DNA of 64,000 nt. Origin: Crocinitomicaceae bacterium. GTDB lineage: Bacteria; Bacteroidota; Bacteroidia; Flavobacteriales_G; Salibacteraceae. Under the pieces are notes generated by a model, which saw nothing but the letters and a program-made list of their open reading frames with translations, searched no databases and was not told where the DNA came from. A program made the translations under genes and the position numbers. How positions within the stretch are numbered: the first letter of the stretch is position 1; each line of letters opens with the position of its first letter. Shown here piece by piece: positions 27,801-37,010 of the stretch. The stretch spans positions 1-64,000 of the forward strand of contig PAVO01000019.1 of NCBI GenBank assembly GCA_002713215.1, in the 5' to 3' direction.

Positions 27801-30800
27801 TGGAACCAAAAATGGATATCCGTTGTATACTAACACCACCTCTAATATTGATGGGTCAAACCACAATAATTACTACAGCGCGTCAGGAAGCTATGTTGCG
27901 TATTGGGCAGGTAATAGGACATCGATTTCAAACTTAAATTCGGCTACTGGAAAAGATGGTAATTCAATTGACGTAAATCCAGGGTTTTATTCTACGACCA
28001 ATTTACATTCAAGGTCCACTTCAATTGATAGTGCCGGAACACCAGTTAGCGGCCTAACTGTTGATATTGATGGAGAAACAAGAAATACTGTAAAACCAGA
28101 TATTGGTTGTGACGAATTTTTGGTACTTAAAAACGATGCGGGAATTGACAGTATTTCAACTTCGGTTTGTAAGGGGACTTCTCCTGTATATGCCCAAATT
28201 GTAAACTTTGGGACCACTACACTAACCTCTGCCAAAGTAAACTGGGCCGTTAAAAAAGCAAACGGATCTTTTGTGTCTCAAACGCAATATTCGTGGAGTG
28301 GTAGTTTGGCACCAGAGGCAAGCGCAATAATATCCATAGGCAATTATAATTATCAGCCCGATACTACATACGAAGTACTGGCGTATACAACATTGCCTAA
28401 CACAATAGTGGATTCTGCAAATGGTAATGACACATTCCAGACTGCAAGTTTTAAAACTTCTATGTCGGGTACCTATACCATTGGTGGATCGGGTGCAAGC
28501 TACACAACCGTTGCCGCTGCAATTAGTGATTTAAATACTTACGGTGTTTGTGGGGCCATAACGTTTAATATTCGCCAAGGCACTTACAATGAACAACTTA
28601 CACTAAACAATTTTGAAGGATTAAGTTCAACCAATAGGATTACTTTCCAGCCAGATCCATCAAATACCAGCGATGTAGTTCTTTACTCTACCTATCCGGT
28701 TTATATAAATGGGGCGAACTTTATAACAATAAAGGGACTAAAAATAACCGGTAATGGAAGTGGGTATCGTGTATTATTCAATCAAAACGCTGAGGGGGTT
28801 ATCATTGATGGTAATGAAATTGTAGGCTTTAACACTACAAGCTCTGGTGGATACTACACCCTCTTCGCAAACAATGTAAAACTAAAAGATTGTCAAATCA
28901 TTAATAATGATTTTACCTATGGCACCTATGCAATGTACATTCAAGGACCGTCAAGCAACAGAAGTGATAATGTAACAATTGCAAACAACAGCGTTAAGGA
29001 CTTTGTTCGGTATGGAATGTACCTCCGTTATATGAATAACCTTACCGTTGAAAGAAATCATATTGAAGATAGAGGTTCATATAACAATGTGTATTCAATA
29101 TTCATGAACTACATTCAGATTAAGAAAATCACAAGGAATACAATTATCAACCGATCCACAAGTACAGGGTATGGTCTTTATGCGGAGTATTTGGTAAATT
29201 CAAATTTTGTACGCGGAATCATTGCAAACAATATGATTTCGATAACAAGGAATGCTTCTGTTACCCAATACGGAATGTATTTTTATTACGGACAATATCA
29301 AACAATTGTATACAACAGTATTAATTCTCTTTCAAGTAGAACTTCTGCATATGGTATCAATGCTTACTACGGAGACCAATTAAGCTTATACAACAACAAC
29401 ATTAGTACAAACCGAGGCTACCCGCTTTATACTAATTCAACAAGCAATATTGACTTCTCTAACCACAATAACCTTTATACCAAGACAGGTAGTTATGTTG
29501 CATATTGGGCGGGTAACAGAAGTTCAATAACGGCGCTAACCTCCTATTCAGGTAAGGATGGGAATTCACTGAAAACAGATCCTGACTTTACTTCTTCTAC
29601 AGATTTACACACTCGAGCTTTGGCTCTTGATGGCGCCGGAACACCTATAAGTGGAATCTCATCCGATTTTGATGGACAGGCTAGAAATACGGTTAAACCA
29701 GACATTGGTGCAGATGAGTTTATTATCGTTGCTAACGATGCAGCAATTGATAGTATATCAAATGCATACTGCGTTGGGTCAAACTCTATTAAGGTTAGGT
29801 TGGTCAATTCCGGATCTGCAGCCCTTACGTCAGCAGTAATAAACTGGAAAATAAAAAAGAACAACGGATCATACGTTACTCAAACACCCTATTCCTGGTC
29901 AGGTAATATAGCCGTCGATAAAGACGCGATTGTCTCTTATGGTAATTATACGTTTGGTGCCGATACCACTTATGACATTGTGGCTTGGACAACACTTCCT
30001 AATGGTGTTCTTGACAGCAATACCTTTAATGACACGGACCAGGTATCCGGGTTTAAAACTTCCATGTCCGGAACCTATACAATTGGTGGTTCTAGCCCAA
30101 GTTATACAACAATTGCGTTAGCATTGGCTGATTTAAATAATTATGGAGTGTGTGGGCCAACTACATTTAACATTAGGCAAGGAACCTATAACGAGCAGAT
30201 TAATTTAACCGCAATAGAAGGCGTTGATTCAGTTAATCGAATTACCTTTCAATCGGACCCTGCCAACAGTTCTCAAGCAATTGTACGAAGCAGTTCGTAT
30301 GTAGTATATTTTAATGGTGCAGACTACATTACTATAAAAAACCTGAACCTTCAAAGCAGTAGTTCGGGAAATCGGGTATATTATGCTAGGAATGCTACGG
30401 GGCTTATTCTGGACAGCAATAGAATTGTAGGGTACAATTATAATTCCACGAGTACGAGCTACAGTGTTATCCGAAGTTCTTCAGTAGTTCTAACCGATTG
30501 TAAAATAGTTAGAAATACCATTCAGTACGGTTCATACGGAATGTACATGACGCTTAATGGTGTATCTTCTCGATTTGAAATATCGGATAACCTTATCGAC
30601 GATTTTTACCGCCAAGGTATTTACATCAGCAATGTCAAGCAATTAACCATCAATGGAAATCAAATTGAGGATAAAAGTAGTTATAGTAATGTATACTCCT
30701 TATACATAGGCAATTGTGATAACATTTCATCAATAGCAAATAATGTTATTATTAATAATTCAACTGGAACGGCTTATGGTATTTATCTCCAGAACTGTGA

Positions 30801-33800
30801 TAACACTTCTGGCAATGAAGGGTTAATTTACAATAACATGATTTCATTAACTCGATATACTTCTAATTATCACTATGGAATCTATCATTATTACTCGAAT
30901 TATTTGACTACTGCATTTAACTCGATTTATTGTAGATCAACAAATTATAGGTCTACCTCACTGTACTATTACTATGGAAGTAATAACAAGTTATATAGTA
31001 ATATCTTTAAAATGCAAGGTGGTGTGGGACTTTGGGTTAACACAACATCTGCAGTTTCTAAATCAGAAAACAACCTGTACAATTGTACAGGTTCATATAC
31101 TGGGTATTGGAGTGGATATCGATCTAGTCTTTCTCAACTTCAATCTGCATCCGGAAAGGAACAGAATTCGATTTCTGGAACGGTTAATTTCGTTTCTACA
31201 AGGGATTTGCATGTTGCTACGGGATCGAATTTAAATAAAGGGAAAGGAAAAGCGGTAGCTGGAATAACAACGGACATTGATGGCCATCTAAGGGCTGGAA
31301 ATTCTCCGGATATAGGTGCAGACGAAAGTGCCCCCGTTCCAAACGACGCGGGTATTGCTTCCACCAAAGACCTATATTGCGTTGGCTCCAACCCTTTTGA
31401 AGTTCGTCTTCAGAATTTTGGAACCAATACCTTAACGTCCGCAACCATTAATATTTGGGTACAATCAAATGGTGGTTCATACGTAGCACAAACGCCTTAT
31501 AGCTGGACAGGTAGTTTAGCAGTAGGAGCGGATACATTGCTTAAAATTGGTTCTTACAATTTCTTGTCAACTACTACTTACTCTATCGTTGCTTATACCA
31601 CTTCTCCCAATGGAAATACAGATGGAAAGAATTACAACGATACCGCTAAATCGGCAACGAGCAAGCCTGGCTTATCAGGTACTTATACTGTGGGTGGTTC
31701 TGGTGCCAACTATAGTACGCCAGCGGTTGCGCTGTCTGCTCTTAATTCGAGTGGGATTTGTGGTCCGGTGGTATTCAACATTCGACCCGGAACTTATAGT
31801 GGACAGTTACAGTTCGGCCCTATTAATGGAAGTTCATCTACCAATACAATAACATTTCAGGCAGACCCTGCTAATACTGCAGCAGCAACTATAGAGTATA
31901 GCAGTAACACGCTTTACTTCAATGGAATGGAGTATGTAACCATAAAAGGGCTTACAATTAAGGGTACTGGATCGTCACACCGAATCTACTTCAATAAGCT
32001 AGGTACAAAAACGGTTTTGGACAGCAATTCAATTATAGGATATTACACAAGCAGCAACAGTACGAACTATACTGTCATAAGAGGTGTAACCACTGCTGAC
32101 TATGGAAACTTAACGCTTAAGAATAACTTGATTCAATACGGTTCAAATGGAATGTACCTAACCGGATATTCTGCTTCAATAAGTTCAGGCTTAACAATTG
32201 AGAACAATACCTTCAAAGATTTCTACCGTTATGGTATGTACATTGACTATAACAATGAAATGGTGATTGAAGGAAATACCATTGAGGATAGGTCAAATTC
32301 TTACGACATTATTGGAATCTATCTTTATCGGTGTCATAACCTGGATCGAATTGCAGGAAATATCATTATTGGTAAGACAACTAGATCGAGTATTGGAATC
32401 TATTTGAATGACTGTCAAGGATCTAGTAGTGATCGGGCTATGGTTTACAATAACAGTATATCGCTTACCAGAACTTCGAGTGTAAACCAGTCGGGTATTA
32501 ATAGTTACTACTCTACCAACACTACAATAGCATTCAATAGCATCAATCTTCAATCTACTTATACAAGCTCATATGGAATATATGCGTATCAGGGTAACGA
32601 GATCCACTTATACAATAATAATGTTGCAGTAAATTACGGATATGCGCTTTATACAAATAGTACTAGCAATATAGACGCATCCAATTATAATAACTGGTAT
32701 AAAAAGGTTAGTTATTTAGCTTATTGGGCAGGTAACCGGTCTACCCTTGGTCAATTACAGAGTGCTTCTGGTAAAGACGGCAACTCTAAATCGGTTGTAC
32801 CTGGATACTATTCGACAACTAACCTGCACACAAATTCAGCTACACTAAATGGTGCGGGAACTCCTGTGGCTGGAATAACTACCGATATTGATGGGGATAT
32901 TAGAAGTACTTCAACTCCGGATATTGGTTCCGATGAGTTTTCTCTATATAACATAGGGGTGGTTTCTTTGGTGTCTACCGATAGCTTGTGTGCTAAGTCT
33001 GATACCGTAAAAGTGAAGATTAAAAACTACGGAACACTTACGGTTACTTCAGCGACAATTAATTGGTACCTGAAGACGGCTTCGGGTAGTTATGTAGTAC
33101 AAACACCATATTCTTATTCAGGCAGTTTGGCTCCAAATGCGGAAGCAACTGTTACACTGGGAACCTTCAATTTCTTACAGAATAATACATATACGCTGAG
33201 GGTCATTACAGATAAACCAAATGGAGCCATAGATGGAAACAAAGACAATGATTCGCTACATGCGCCAATTGTAGTTCATGCAGACCCGGCTACCAATTTC
33301 CCAACATTGAGTCCATTGTGTATTGATGCTTCCAGTTTATCACTAACTAGTGGTACTCCTACCGGTGGAACTTATTCAGGAACTGGTGTAAGCTCTGGTA
33401 GCTTCAGTCCTTCTACTGCAGGTGTTGGAAGTCATGTTCTAACCTACACCGTAACAAGTTCTCATGGTTGTGTAAAAGCAGATACGAGTGTTCAGGTAGT
33501 AAACGCCTTACCGACTGTTAGCTTCTCAAACCTTTCAGCCGTGTGTGTTGATGCAAGCGCATTCTCATTATCAGGAGGAACACCGACTTCAGGTACTTAT
33601 ACGGGAACTGGTGTAAGCTCTGGCAGTTTTAATGCGGCTTCAGCAGGATCAGGTTCGCATGTAATCACATATACCCATACAGATACAAAAGGGTGTAAGA
33701 ACTCTGATACTTCGATCCAGGTAGTTAATAGCCTGCCAACGGTTTCATTATCACTTTCTGCCATATGCGTTAGTAATCCTGCATTTAACCTCAGTGGTGG

Positions 33801-36800
33801 AAGCCCAACAGGAGGTACTTATTCAGGAACCGGAGTTTCTTCAGGATCATTTTCCGCTGCAACAGCAGGTGTAGGCTCCCATTCCATTGTGTATTCGTAC
33901 ACCGACGGAAACAGTTGTACCAATAAGGATACTGCTGTTCAGGTGGTAAATGCATTACCAAACGTTTCATTTACTTCACTTTCACCAATTTGTTCAAACG
34001 CAAGTTCGTTTGCGCTTTCTGGTGGTAGTCCTTCAGGGTCCGGTGGTGTTTATACAGGAACTGGAGTTAGTGGAGGCTTATTTAACCCTACAACCGCGGG
34101 TTCGGGAAATCATAAGATAACCTATACCTATACTGATGCTAACAATTGTTCGGATACGGCATCACAGGTTCAAAGAGTTAATTTGGCTCCAAGCGTTTCA
34201 TTGGCAAACCTGGCTGCGTTGTGTACCAACAATAATGCTATTACGTTAACGGGCGGTAGTCCTTCAGGGGGTACCTACTCGGGAACGGGAGTTAGTGGAG
34301 GATCATTTAACCCAGGGGTTGCTGGCTCAGGAAATCACGTAATAACCTATTCTTACACCGATGGAAACAGTTGTTCTGACTCTGCTAAGAAAACTCAGGT
34401 GGTTAATTCAACCCCTCTAGTGTCTCTTACATTGAGTCCGGTTTGTAGCGATACAGGAACATTCGCACTTGGCGGTGGAACACCTACAGGTGGTACTTTC
34501 TCTGGTACAGGAGTCACTTCAAATTCGTTCAACTCTTCAACTGCAGGAGTAGGTAGTCATTTGATTACTTACACCTATACGAACTCGAATAACTGTACCA
34601 GCTCTGATACGGCAAGTCAAATCGTGAAATTAAGCCCTACGGTTAGCTTCAGCAGTTTAAGTCCGATTTGTTATGGAGTTTCTGCGTTTAGCCTTTCAGG
34701 CGGTTCACCATCAGGTGGAAGTTATTCCGGAACTGGGGTAAGTTCAGGAAGTTTCAATTCTACAAGTGCAGGTACTGGTTCTCACCTGATAACCTATAAA
34801 TACACCAGTTCTAATGGTTGTAGCGCAGAAGATACCAGTTCTCAGGTTGTAAAAGCTTTGCCTACAGTTAGCCATAGCGCTTTAACTTCAATGTGTGCTT
34901 ACGACACGGCTAAAACATTATCTGGAGGAACACCTACGGGTGGTATTTATACCGGGACCGGGGTTAGCAGTGGTAAATTTAGTCCGACCACTTCAGGATC
35001 TGGAACTTTTGCTATTAAGTATACGGTTACTGGAAGCAATAGCTGTGTGAACGATACAACAGTTAATCAATTTGTAAGTGCTACACCGGTAGTTTCAATT
35101 AGTAGCATAAGTTCTCAATGTGTTAATAGCCCTGCAGTAATTCTTACTGGATCAACTCCAAGTGGTGGTGTTTACACCGGTAAGGGAATTTCCGGAGGCA
35201 AGTTTCACCCAGATACAGCAGGCGCAGGTACACATTCAATTATATATACCTATACCAATTCTCATGGATGTTTCAATAAGGATACTACTAACGTAACTGT
35301 TGATACAGTACCGGTTGTATCGCTGGCTTCGATGAGCGACGTTTGTGTTGATACCAGTGCGATTACCTTGAGTGGTGGAACACCCTTATCAGGAACCTAT
35401 AAAGGAGTAGGTGTAAGTTTAGGTGTTTTCAGTGCAGGTGCAGCTGGCGCAGGAAGTCACTTAATTACTTACGTATACACTGATGCTAATAATTGTACCG
35501 ATTCAAGCAGTACTTCAATTGTTGTAAATGCACTTCCGGTAGTTTCGTTTACCCTGCCAAGGCAGTTGTGTTTAAATGCTACTTTGACATTAAACACAGG
35601 AACTCCTGCTGGAGGAGTGTACTCAGGTACAAAGGTTAGTGGGGGAGTATATTCTCCTACCGTTGCCGGACTAGATAGCATTACTTACAGCTATACGGAT
35701 ACTAATAATTGTTCAAATGAGCAGCTTGCTTCCATTGCTGCGGTGGCTCCACCATCAGTAACTTTTGCCAATATCAAAGATATCTGCTTTGGCACAATCG
35801 ATTCTCTGTCATTAACACATGGTTTACCCAATGGAGGATTTTATAAAGGACCCCGAACCAATAGTTCTGCGGCAAAATATGCGGCATCAAACCTGGGGAC
35901 CGATACACTTTGGTATGTTGTAACTCAGGGAGTATGTACTGATTCCAGTTGGCAAACCGTTACGGTACATTCGCTTCCGGTGGTTAACTTAAGTCTAAAT
36001 GATGTGTGTGATAATGTATCGCCATTTTCAATGACCGGAGGAACTCCATTTGGAGGTGTTTATATTGGTAAAGCAATTGCAGGTAATATATATACTCCGG
36101 TTAAAGGTGCAACTGGAAATGATACCATTCGATATGCTTTTGAGGACATAAATGGTTGTTCTGATACGGCATCTACTGTTATTCAACTATTTGTAGGACC
36201 TAATACAAGTTTAACGGTGCCTGATAGCTTGTGTTCAGCTGAAGATTCTGTACAGTTGAATGGAGGGTTACCTGCCGGGGGAACTTATTCGGGAGACGGA
36301 ATTGTAAGTACACATTTCGACCCAATGAAAATCACTCAGTTTGGGTTGGTTCCTGTAACCTATACTTACACCGATGCCAATAATTGTTCAGACACCAGTG
36401 TTCAGAATATTGTTGTGTCCCAAAGCCCAACGTTCTCATTTGGAAACGATACAACGATCTGCGATGATCAGGTACTGGTATTAAAATCAGGTTATGGATC
36501 TGGATTCAAGCACGTTTGGAGCAATGGAAGTTCCGATACTTCGATAAATGTATTCTCGAAAGGAACTTTCTCTTTGCTGGTTTACAATGTAAATGCTCCT
36601 CGTTGTGCGGCAGGCGATACCATTAATGTAACCTACGAAGCTATTTGTGTAAGCATTGATGAGCAATTTGCCCGAGGTGTAAAAGTATCTTACTATCCTA
36701 ACCCTTCAAGGGGAATGGTACATGCAAGGATGGAAGGATTTGAAAACCTTGAAGTTCAAATGAAGGTAGTGAATATGCATGGTCAGGTTGTTCTGGAACG

Positions 36801-36930
36801 TATCTGGATGGTTGAAGAAGACCTATATGAAAACACGATTGACCTGACATTTGAATCAAACGGAGTTTATTTTGTCCACCTTCAAACCAATTCGGGAAGT
36901 GTGGTGCATAGAATTTCAATAAGTAAATAG
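21886..36930 (+). CDS. Giant secreted beta-helix / Ig-repeat protein with T9SS sorting domain
   Basis: About 5014 residues from the ATG at 21886 (MKRIFTSIILISL, ending GYAQ); in-frame ATGs at 21877 and 21853 are alternatives with longer n-regions. After the signal peptide come seven modules of about 536 residues (the first about 560). Each has a strand-rich entry (YTIGG.SP.Y.TI ... GPTTF.IRQGTY), a right-handed parallel beta-helix rich in N/S/Y, a closing TPDIGADEF, then a CARDB-like Ig domain (DAGV ... YC.G). Fourteen Ig-like modules of about 75 residues follow, each with two cysteines, then one diverged module and a T9SS sorting domain (YYPNPSRG, NMHGQVVLER, GVYFVHL). Probably a surface adhesin or a carbohydrate-binding fibre; no catalytic motif recognised. 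A terminator follows directly. Confidence 0.88.
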   Translation: MKRIFTSIILISLITSSGYAQLSGTKTIGGASPDYTSIGAAITALQTSGVNGPVTFNIRQGTYTERMSLTQISGVNSTNTLTFQSDPSNTQMPIVQYSSTSAFDMDNNTVRFNGTDFTTIKGLHLKALSSSYGGVVYFVGTTANNKITDCKIEGISNPSTGSNYHKLINCASGTSHQQTYTTISNNEILNGYYSVYFWGGSSSSTEFGNVISGNTITNFTGTGITCVYQNQINVSGNEVVSSSTNHYASGVGVQLNQCRNGGTISNNKIVTYGATSQALYLHTNLGSSTLPFKVYNNFISALGSTGRNYSVWAYRCHYFLFYFNSVYNNGITQSSCFYMYSGGSSSYNSNQLRNNNTYAKNGYGVHYESNTYYNTYTSYVDYNNWYSAGTYPVRYLNNQYTSTSAWNSATGQDANGLSVDPGFYSSTNLHTNAVALNGKGQALSGYSTDIDGETRNSTTPDIGADEFSIKAVDAGVSAINNTYCAGTDTVKVTIRNNGTSALTSVSIGWKVRKNNGTYIAGTAYSWTGSIASGVTKEIGVGTYNFPSDTNVSILAYTYNPNSTTDSIPGNDTLETGNFKTKMSGVYTIGGASPSYTTIAAALSDLSANGVCGPTTFHIRQGTYSGQVTLTSYPGVSATNRLTFMADPANISDVILTNSGYTIYFNGANYTTIKNLKIQGTSSSRRVFFGQATTGVQFEGNTIVGYNINNTSTSYSTVYSSGVAHTKLKFINNTIQYGSYGMYLIGSSSIVGSDNVFSGNTFENFYRMGAVLQYLDEVTFSGNTIKDKGTYSNVYSVRMLYCDLTKSVSNNVIVNNSTNSGYGLNFYRCFNTSSNRGLVYNNMVSMLRNAGVSQIGIYHEYSNYLTTAFNSVYLRSTYSSSHGISFYSGDQNSLYNNNVVCSGGYPIYTNSTANVDFSNFNNLYSSGSYVAYWGGARSSIVALNSYSGKDGNSISTNVTFDATDDLHTNTIALDGAGTPISGISTDIDGHIRNASTPDIGADEFIVVNNDAGLTVAKTEYCSGANAVGLTLKNYGKQTLTSTKVNWGVSKNGGSFVAQTQYSWTGSLAPGASTQISFGSFSFSKDTSYVIRAYTTLPNSTLDSNTTNDTVTSTSFKPALSGVYTIGGASPDYSTIASAVSDLNTYGVCGPTTFHIRQGIYNEQLVIADVNGVTDTSRVTFRNDPSNTTAAILTYSSYPVLFNGGDYFTIKGLQIQSTSSSYRVYFAQNSTGIELDSNKIIGYNVNSPSTSYIVIYSSGRVLNDLKITKNEILYGSYGMHLNMTNSTSNVEISNNRIEDFYYQGVYLVNSTQLTVRRNYIEDRGTYSNVYSINMSNCDYLKEISNNTIINNSTSTSYGIYMANCNNLSTSYGMIYNNMISLMRTSSVYQYGIYHYYSGYQTVAFNTINSLSTYNYRSYGFYYYYGNNINQYDNNIKMNRGYAIYTRSSGTIQNSDYNNLFTNGSYLGYWNGNRTNLAAWKSASSKDVNTLSLSTTFKSNRDLHIANGANVIKSKGTPVSGITTDIDGDVRDTSTPDIGADETAPIPDDAGVSETKEIYCVGSNPFEVTLKNYGTNNLTSATINIFVQTNGGLYVAQTPYNWTGNLAKGQDTLLKIGTNNFLSTTSYSVVAFTTLPNGKTDTANYNDTAYSATSQPGLSGTYTVGGSSYDYATPVAALSALRSSNICGPVTFHIRQGTYSGQLNFSPITGSSPTNTVTFMPDPANTSPAILTHSSYALYFNGLEYLTVKGLQIKGTGAGYRVYFQKVGENTLLDENHIIGYSTSSTSSSYTTIYGNTGIDHGNLTISNNKIEYGTFGIRLHSISNNHSKGLTIKDNEVTNFLTTGIEILYIDELTITGNYVKDRGSYGGVTSINANNCNYDVVVAGNEVVNNSTSTGTGIVMYNCLGTTLKPNRMYNNSVVITRNTSVYQYGLSIQYCTYLTAAFNSVNSLSTRSNAYGVYVYQGDQVYFYNNNIGTKNGYPLYTNTTSNIDGSNHNNYYSASGSYVAYWAGNRTSISNLNSATGKDGNSIDVNPGFYSTTNLHSRSTSIDSAGTPVSGLTVDIDGETRNTVKPDIGCDEFLVLKNDAGIDSISTSVCKGTSPVYAQIVNFGTTTLTSAKVNWAVKKANGSFVSQTQYSWSGSLAPEASAIISIGNYNYQPDTTYEVLAYTTLPNTIVDSANGNDTFQTASFKTSMSGTYTIGGSGASYTTVAAAISDLNTYGVCGAITFNIRQGTYNEQLTLNNFEGLSSTNRITFQPDPSNTSDVVLYSTYPVYINGANFITIKGLKITGNGSGYRVLFNQNAEGVIIDGNEIVGFNTTSSGGYYTLFANNVKLKDCQIINNDFTYGTYAMYIQGPSSNRSDNVTIANNSVKDFVRYGMYLRYMNNLTVERNHIEDRGSYNNVYSIFMNYIQIKKITRNTIINRSTSTGYGLYAEYLVNSNFVRGIIANNMISITRNASVTQYGMYFYYGQYQTIVYNSINSLSSRTSAYGINAYYGDQLSLYNNNISTNRGYPLYTNSTSNIDFSNHNNLYTKTGSYVAYWAGNRSSITALTSYSGKDGNSLKTDPDFTSSTDLHTRALALDGAGTPISGISSDFDGQARNTVKPDIGADEFIIVANDAAIDSISNAYCVGSNSIKVRLVNSGSAALTSAVINWKIKKNNGSYVTQTPYSWSGNIAVDKDAIVSYGNYTFGADTTYDIVAWTTLPNGVLDSNTFNDTDQVSGFKTSMSGTYTIGGSSPSYTTIALALADLNNYGVCGPTTFNIRQGTYNEQINLTAIEGVDSVNRITFQSDPANSSQAIVRSSSYVVYFNGADYITIKNLNLQSSSSGNRVYYARNATGLILDSNRIVGYNYNSTSTSYSVIRSSSVVLTDCKIVRNTIQYGSYGMYMTLNGVSSRFEISDNLIDDFYRQGIYISNVKQLTINGNQIEDKSSYSNVYSLYIGNCDNISSIANNVIINNSTGTAYGIYLQNCDNTSGNEGLIYNNMISLTRYTSNYHYGIYHYYSNYLTTAFNSIYCRSTNYRSTSLYYYYGSNNKLYSNIFKMQGGVGLWVNTTSAVSKSENNLYNCTGSYTGYWSGYRSSLSQLQSASGKEQNSISGTVNFVSTRDLHVATGSNLNKGKGKAVAGITTDIDGHLRAGNSPDIGADESAPVPNDAGIASTKDLYCVGSNPFEVRLQNFGTNTLTSATINIWVQSNGGSYVAQTPYSWTGSLAVGADTLLKIGSYNFLSTTTYSIVAYTTSPNGNTDGKNYNDTAKSATSKPGLSGTYTVGGSGANYSTPAVALSALNSSGICGPVVFNIRPGTYSGQLQFGPINGSSSTNTITFQADPANTAAATIEYSSNTLYFNGMEYVTIKGLTIKGTGSSHRIYFNKLGTKTVLDSNSIIGYYTSSNSTNYTVIRGVTTADYGNLTLKNNLIQYGSNGMYLTGYSASISSGLTIENNTFKDFYRYGMYIDYNNEMVIEGNTIEDRSNSYDIIGIYLYRCHNLDRIAGNIIIGKTTRSSIGIYLNDCQGSSSDRAMVYNNSISLTRTSSVNQSGINSYYSTNTTIAFNSINLQSTYTSSYGIYAYQGNEIHLYNNNVAVNYGYALYTNSTSNIDASNYNNWYKKVSYLAYWAGNRSTLGQLQSASGKDGNSKSVVPGYYSTTNLHTNSATLNGAGTPVAGITTDIDGDIRSTSTPDIGSDEFSLYNIGVVSLVSTDSLCAKSDTVKVKIKNYGTLTVTSATINWYLKTASGSYVVQTPYSYSGSLAPNAEATVTLGTFNFLQNNTYTLRVITDKPNGAIDGNKDNDSLHAPIVVHADPATNFPTLSPLCIDASSLSLTSGTPTGGTYSGTGVSSGSFSPSTAGVGSHVLTYTVTSSHGCVKADTSVQVVNALPTVSFSNLSAVCVDASAFSLSGGTPTSGTYTGTGVSSGSFNAASAGSGSHVITYTHTDTKGCKNSDTSIQVVNSLPTVSLSLSAICVSNPAFNLSGGSPTGGTYSGTGVSSGSFSAATAGVGSHSIVYSYTDGNSCTNKDTAVQVVNALPNVSFTSLSPICSNASSFALSGGSPSGSGGVYTGTGVSGGLFNPTTAGSGNHKITYTYTDANNCSDTASQVQRVNLAPSVSLANLAALCTNNNAITLTGGSPSGGTYSGTGVSGGSFNPGVAGSGNHVITYSYTDGNSCSDSAKKTQVVNSTPLVSLTLSPVCSDTGTFALGGGTPTGGTFSGTGVTSNSFNSSTAGVGSHLITYTYTNSNNCTSSDTASQIVKLSPTVSFSSLSPICYGVSAFSLSGGSPSGGSYSGTGVSSGSFNSTSAGTGSHLITYKYTSSNGCSAEDTSSQVVKALPTVSHSALTSMCAYDTAKTLSGGTPTGGIYTGTGVSSGKFSPTTSGSGTFAIKYTVTGSNSCVNDTTVNQFVSATPVVSISSISSQCVNSPAVILTGSTPSGGVYTGKGISGGKFHPDTAGAGTHSIIYTYTNSHGCFNKDTTNVTVDTVPVVSLASMSDVCVDTSAITLSGGTPLSGTYKGVGVSLGVFSAGAAGAGSHLITYVYTDANNCTDSSSTSIVVNALPVVSFTLPRQLCLNATLTLNTGTPAGGVYSGTKVSGGVYSPTVAGLDSITYSYTDTNNCSNEQLASIAAVAPPSVTFANIKDICFGTIDSLSLTHGLPNGGFYKGPRTNSSAAKYAASNLGTDTLWYVVTQGVCTDSSWQTVTVHSLPVVNLSLNDVCDNVSPFSMTGGTPFGGVYIGKAIAGNIYTPVKGATGNDTIRYAFEDINGCSDTASTVIQLFVGPNTSLTVPDSLCSAEDSVQLNGGLPAGGTYSGDGIVSTHFDPMKITQFGLVPVTYTYTDANNCSDTSVQNIVVSQSPTFSFGNDTTICDDQVLVLKSGYGSGFKHVWSNGSSDTSINVFSKGTFSLLVYNVNAPRCAAGDTINVTYEAICVSIDEQFARGVKVSYYPNPSRGMVHARMEGFENLEVQMKVVNMHGQVVLERIWMVEEDLYENTIDLTFESNGVYFVHLQTNSGSVVHRISISK
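21961..33291 (+). repeat. Seven about 1.6-kb coding modules with three-module higher order
   Basis: Module starts (TIGG/TVGG entry) are at 21961, 23641, 25249, 26860, 28474, 30076 and 31684; spacings after the first are 1608, 1611, 1614, 1602 and 1608 bp. Modules 3 and 6 share linkers found nowhere else (DETAPIPDDAG / DESAPVPNDAG and RDLHIANG / RDLHVATG). Modules 4 and 7 share a distinct entry (TVGG ... ALSAL ... ICGPV). This indicates duplication of a 2-3-4 block to give 5-6-7. Confidence 0.85.
33286..36429 (+). repeat. Fourteen about 225-bp Ig-like coding repeats
   Basis: Each unit reads VSFSxLSxxC ... LSGGTPxGGTYxGTGVSSGxFxPxxAGxGSHxITYxYTDxNxCxxxDT. Units 1-8 are close to one another; units 11-14 are increasingly diverged. 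Every unit has exactly two cysteines at equivalent positions, consistent with one disulphide per domain. Confidence 0.88.
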
Positions 36931-36933
36931 AAT

Positions 36934-36972
36934 AAACCTGGAAGCATGCCATTTGGTTTGCTTCCAGGTTTT
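36934..36972 (+). terminator. Terminator of the giant gene
   Basis: 13-bp perfect stem (36934-36946 with 36959-36971) around a 12-base loop, starting 3 bases after the stop codon and ending in T-rich DNA. Confidence 0.85.
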
Positions 36973-37010
36973 ATTGAAACCAACATTCAAACCATTTACT
37001 TTTACAACCC

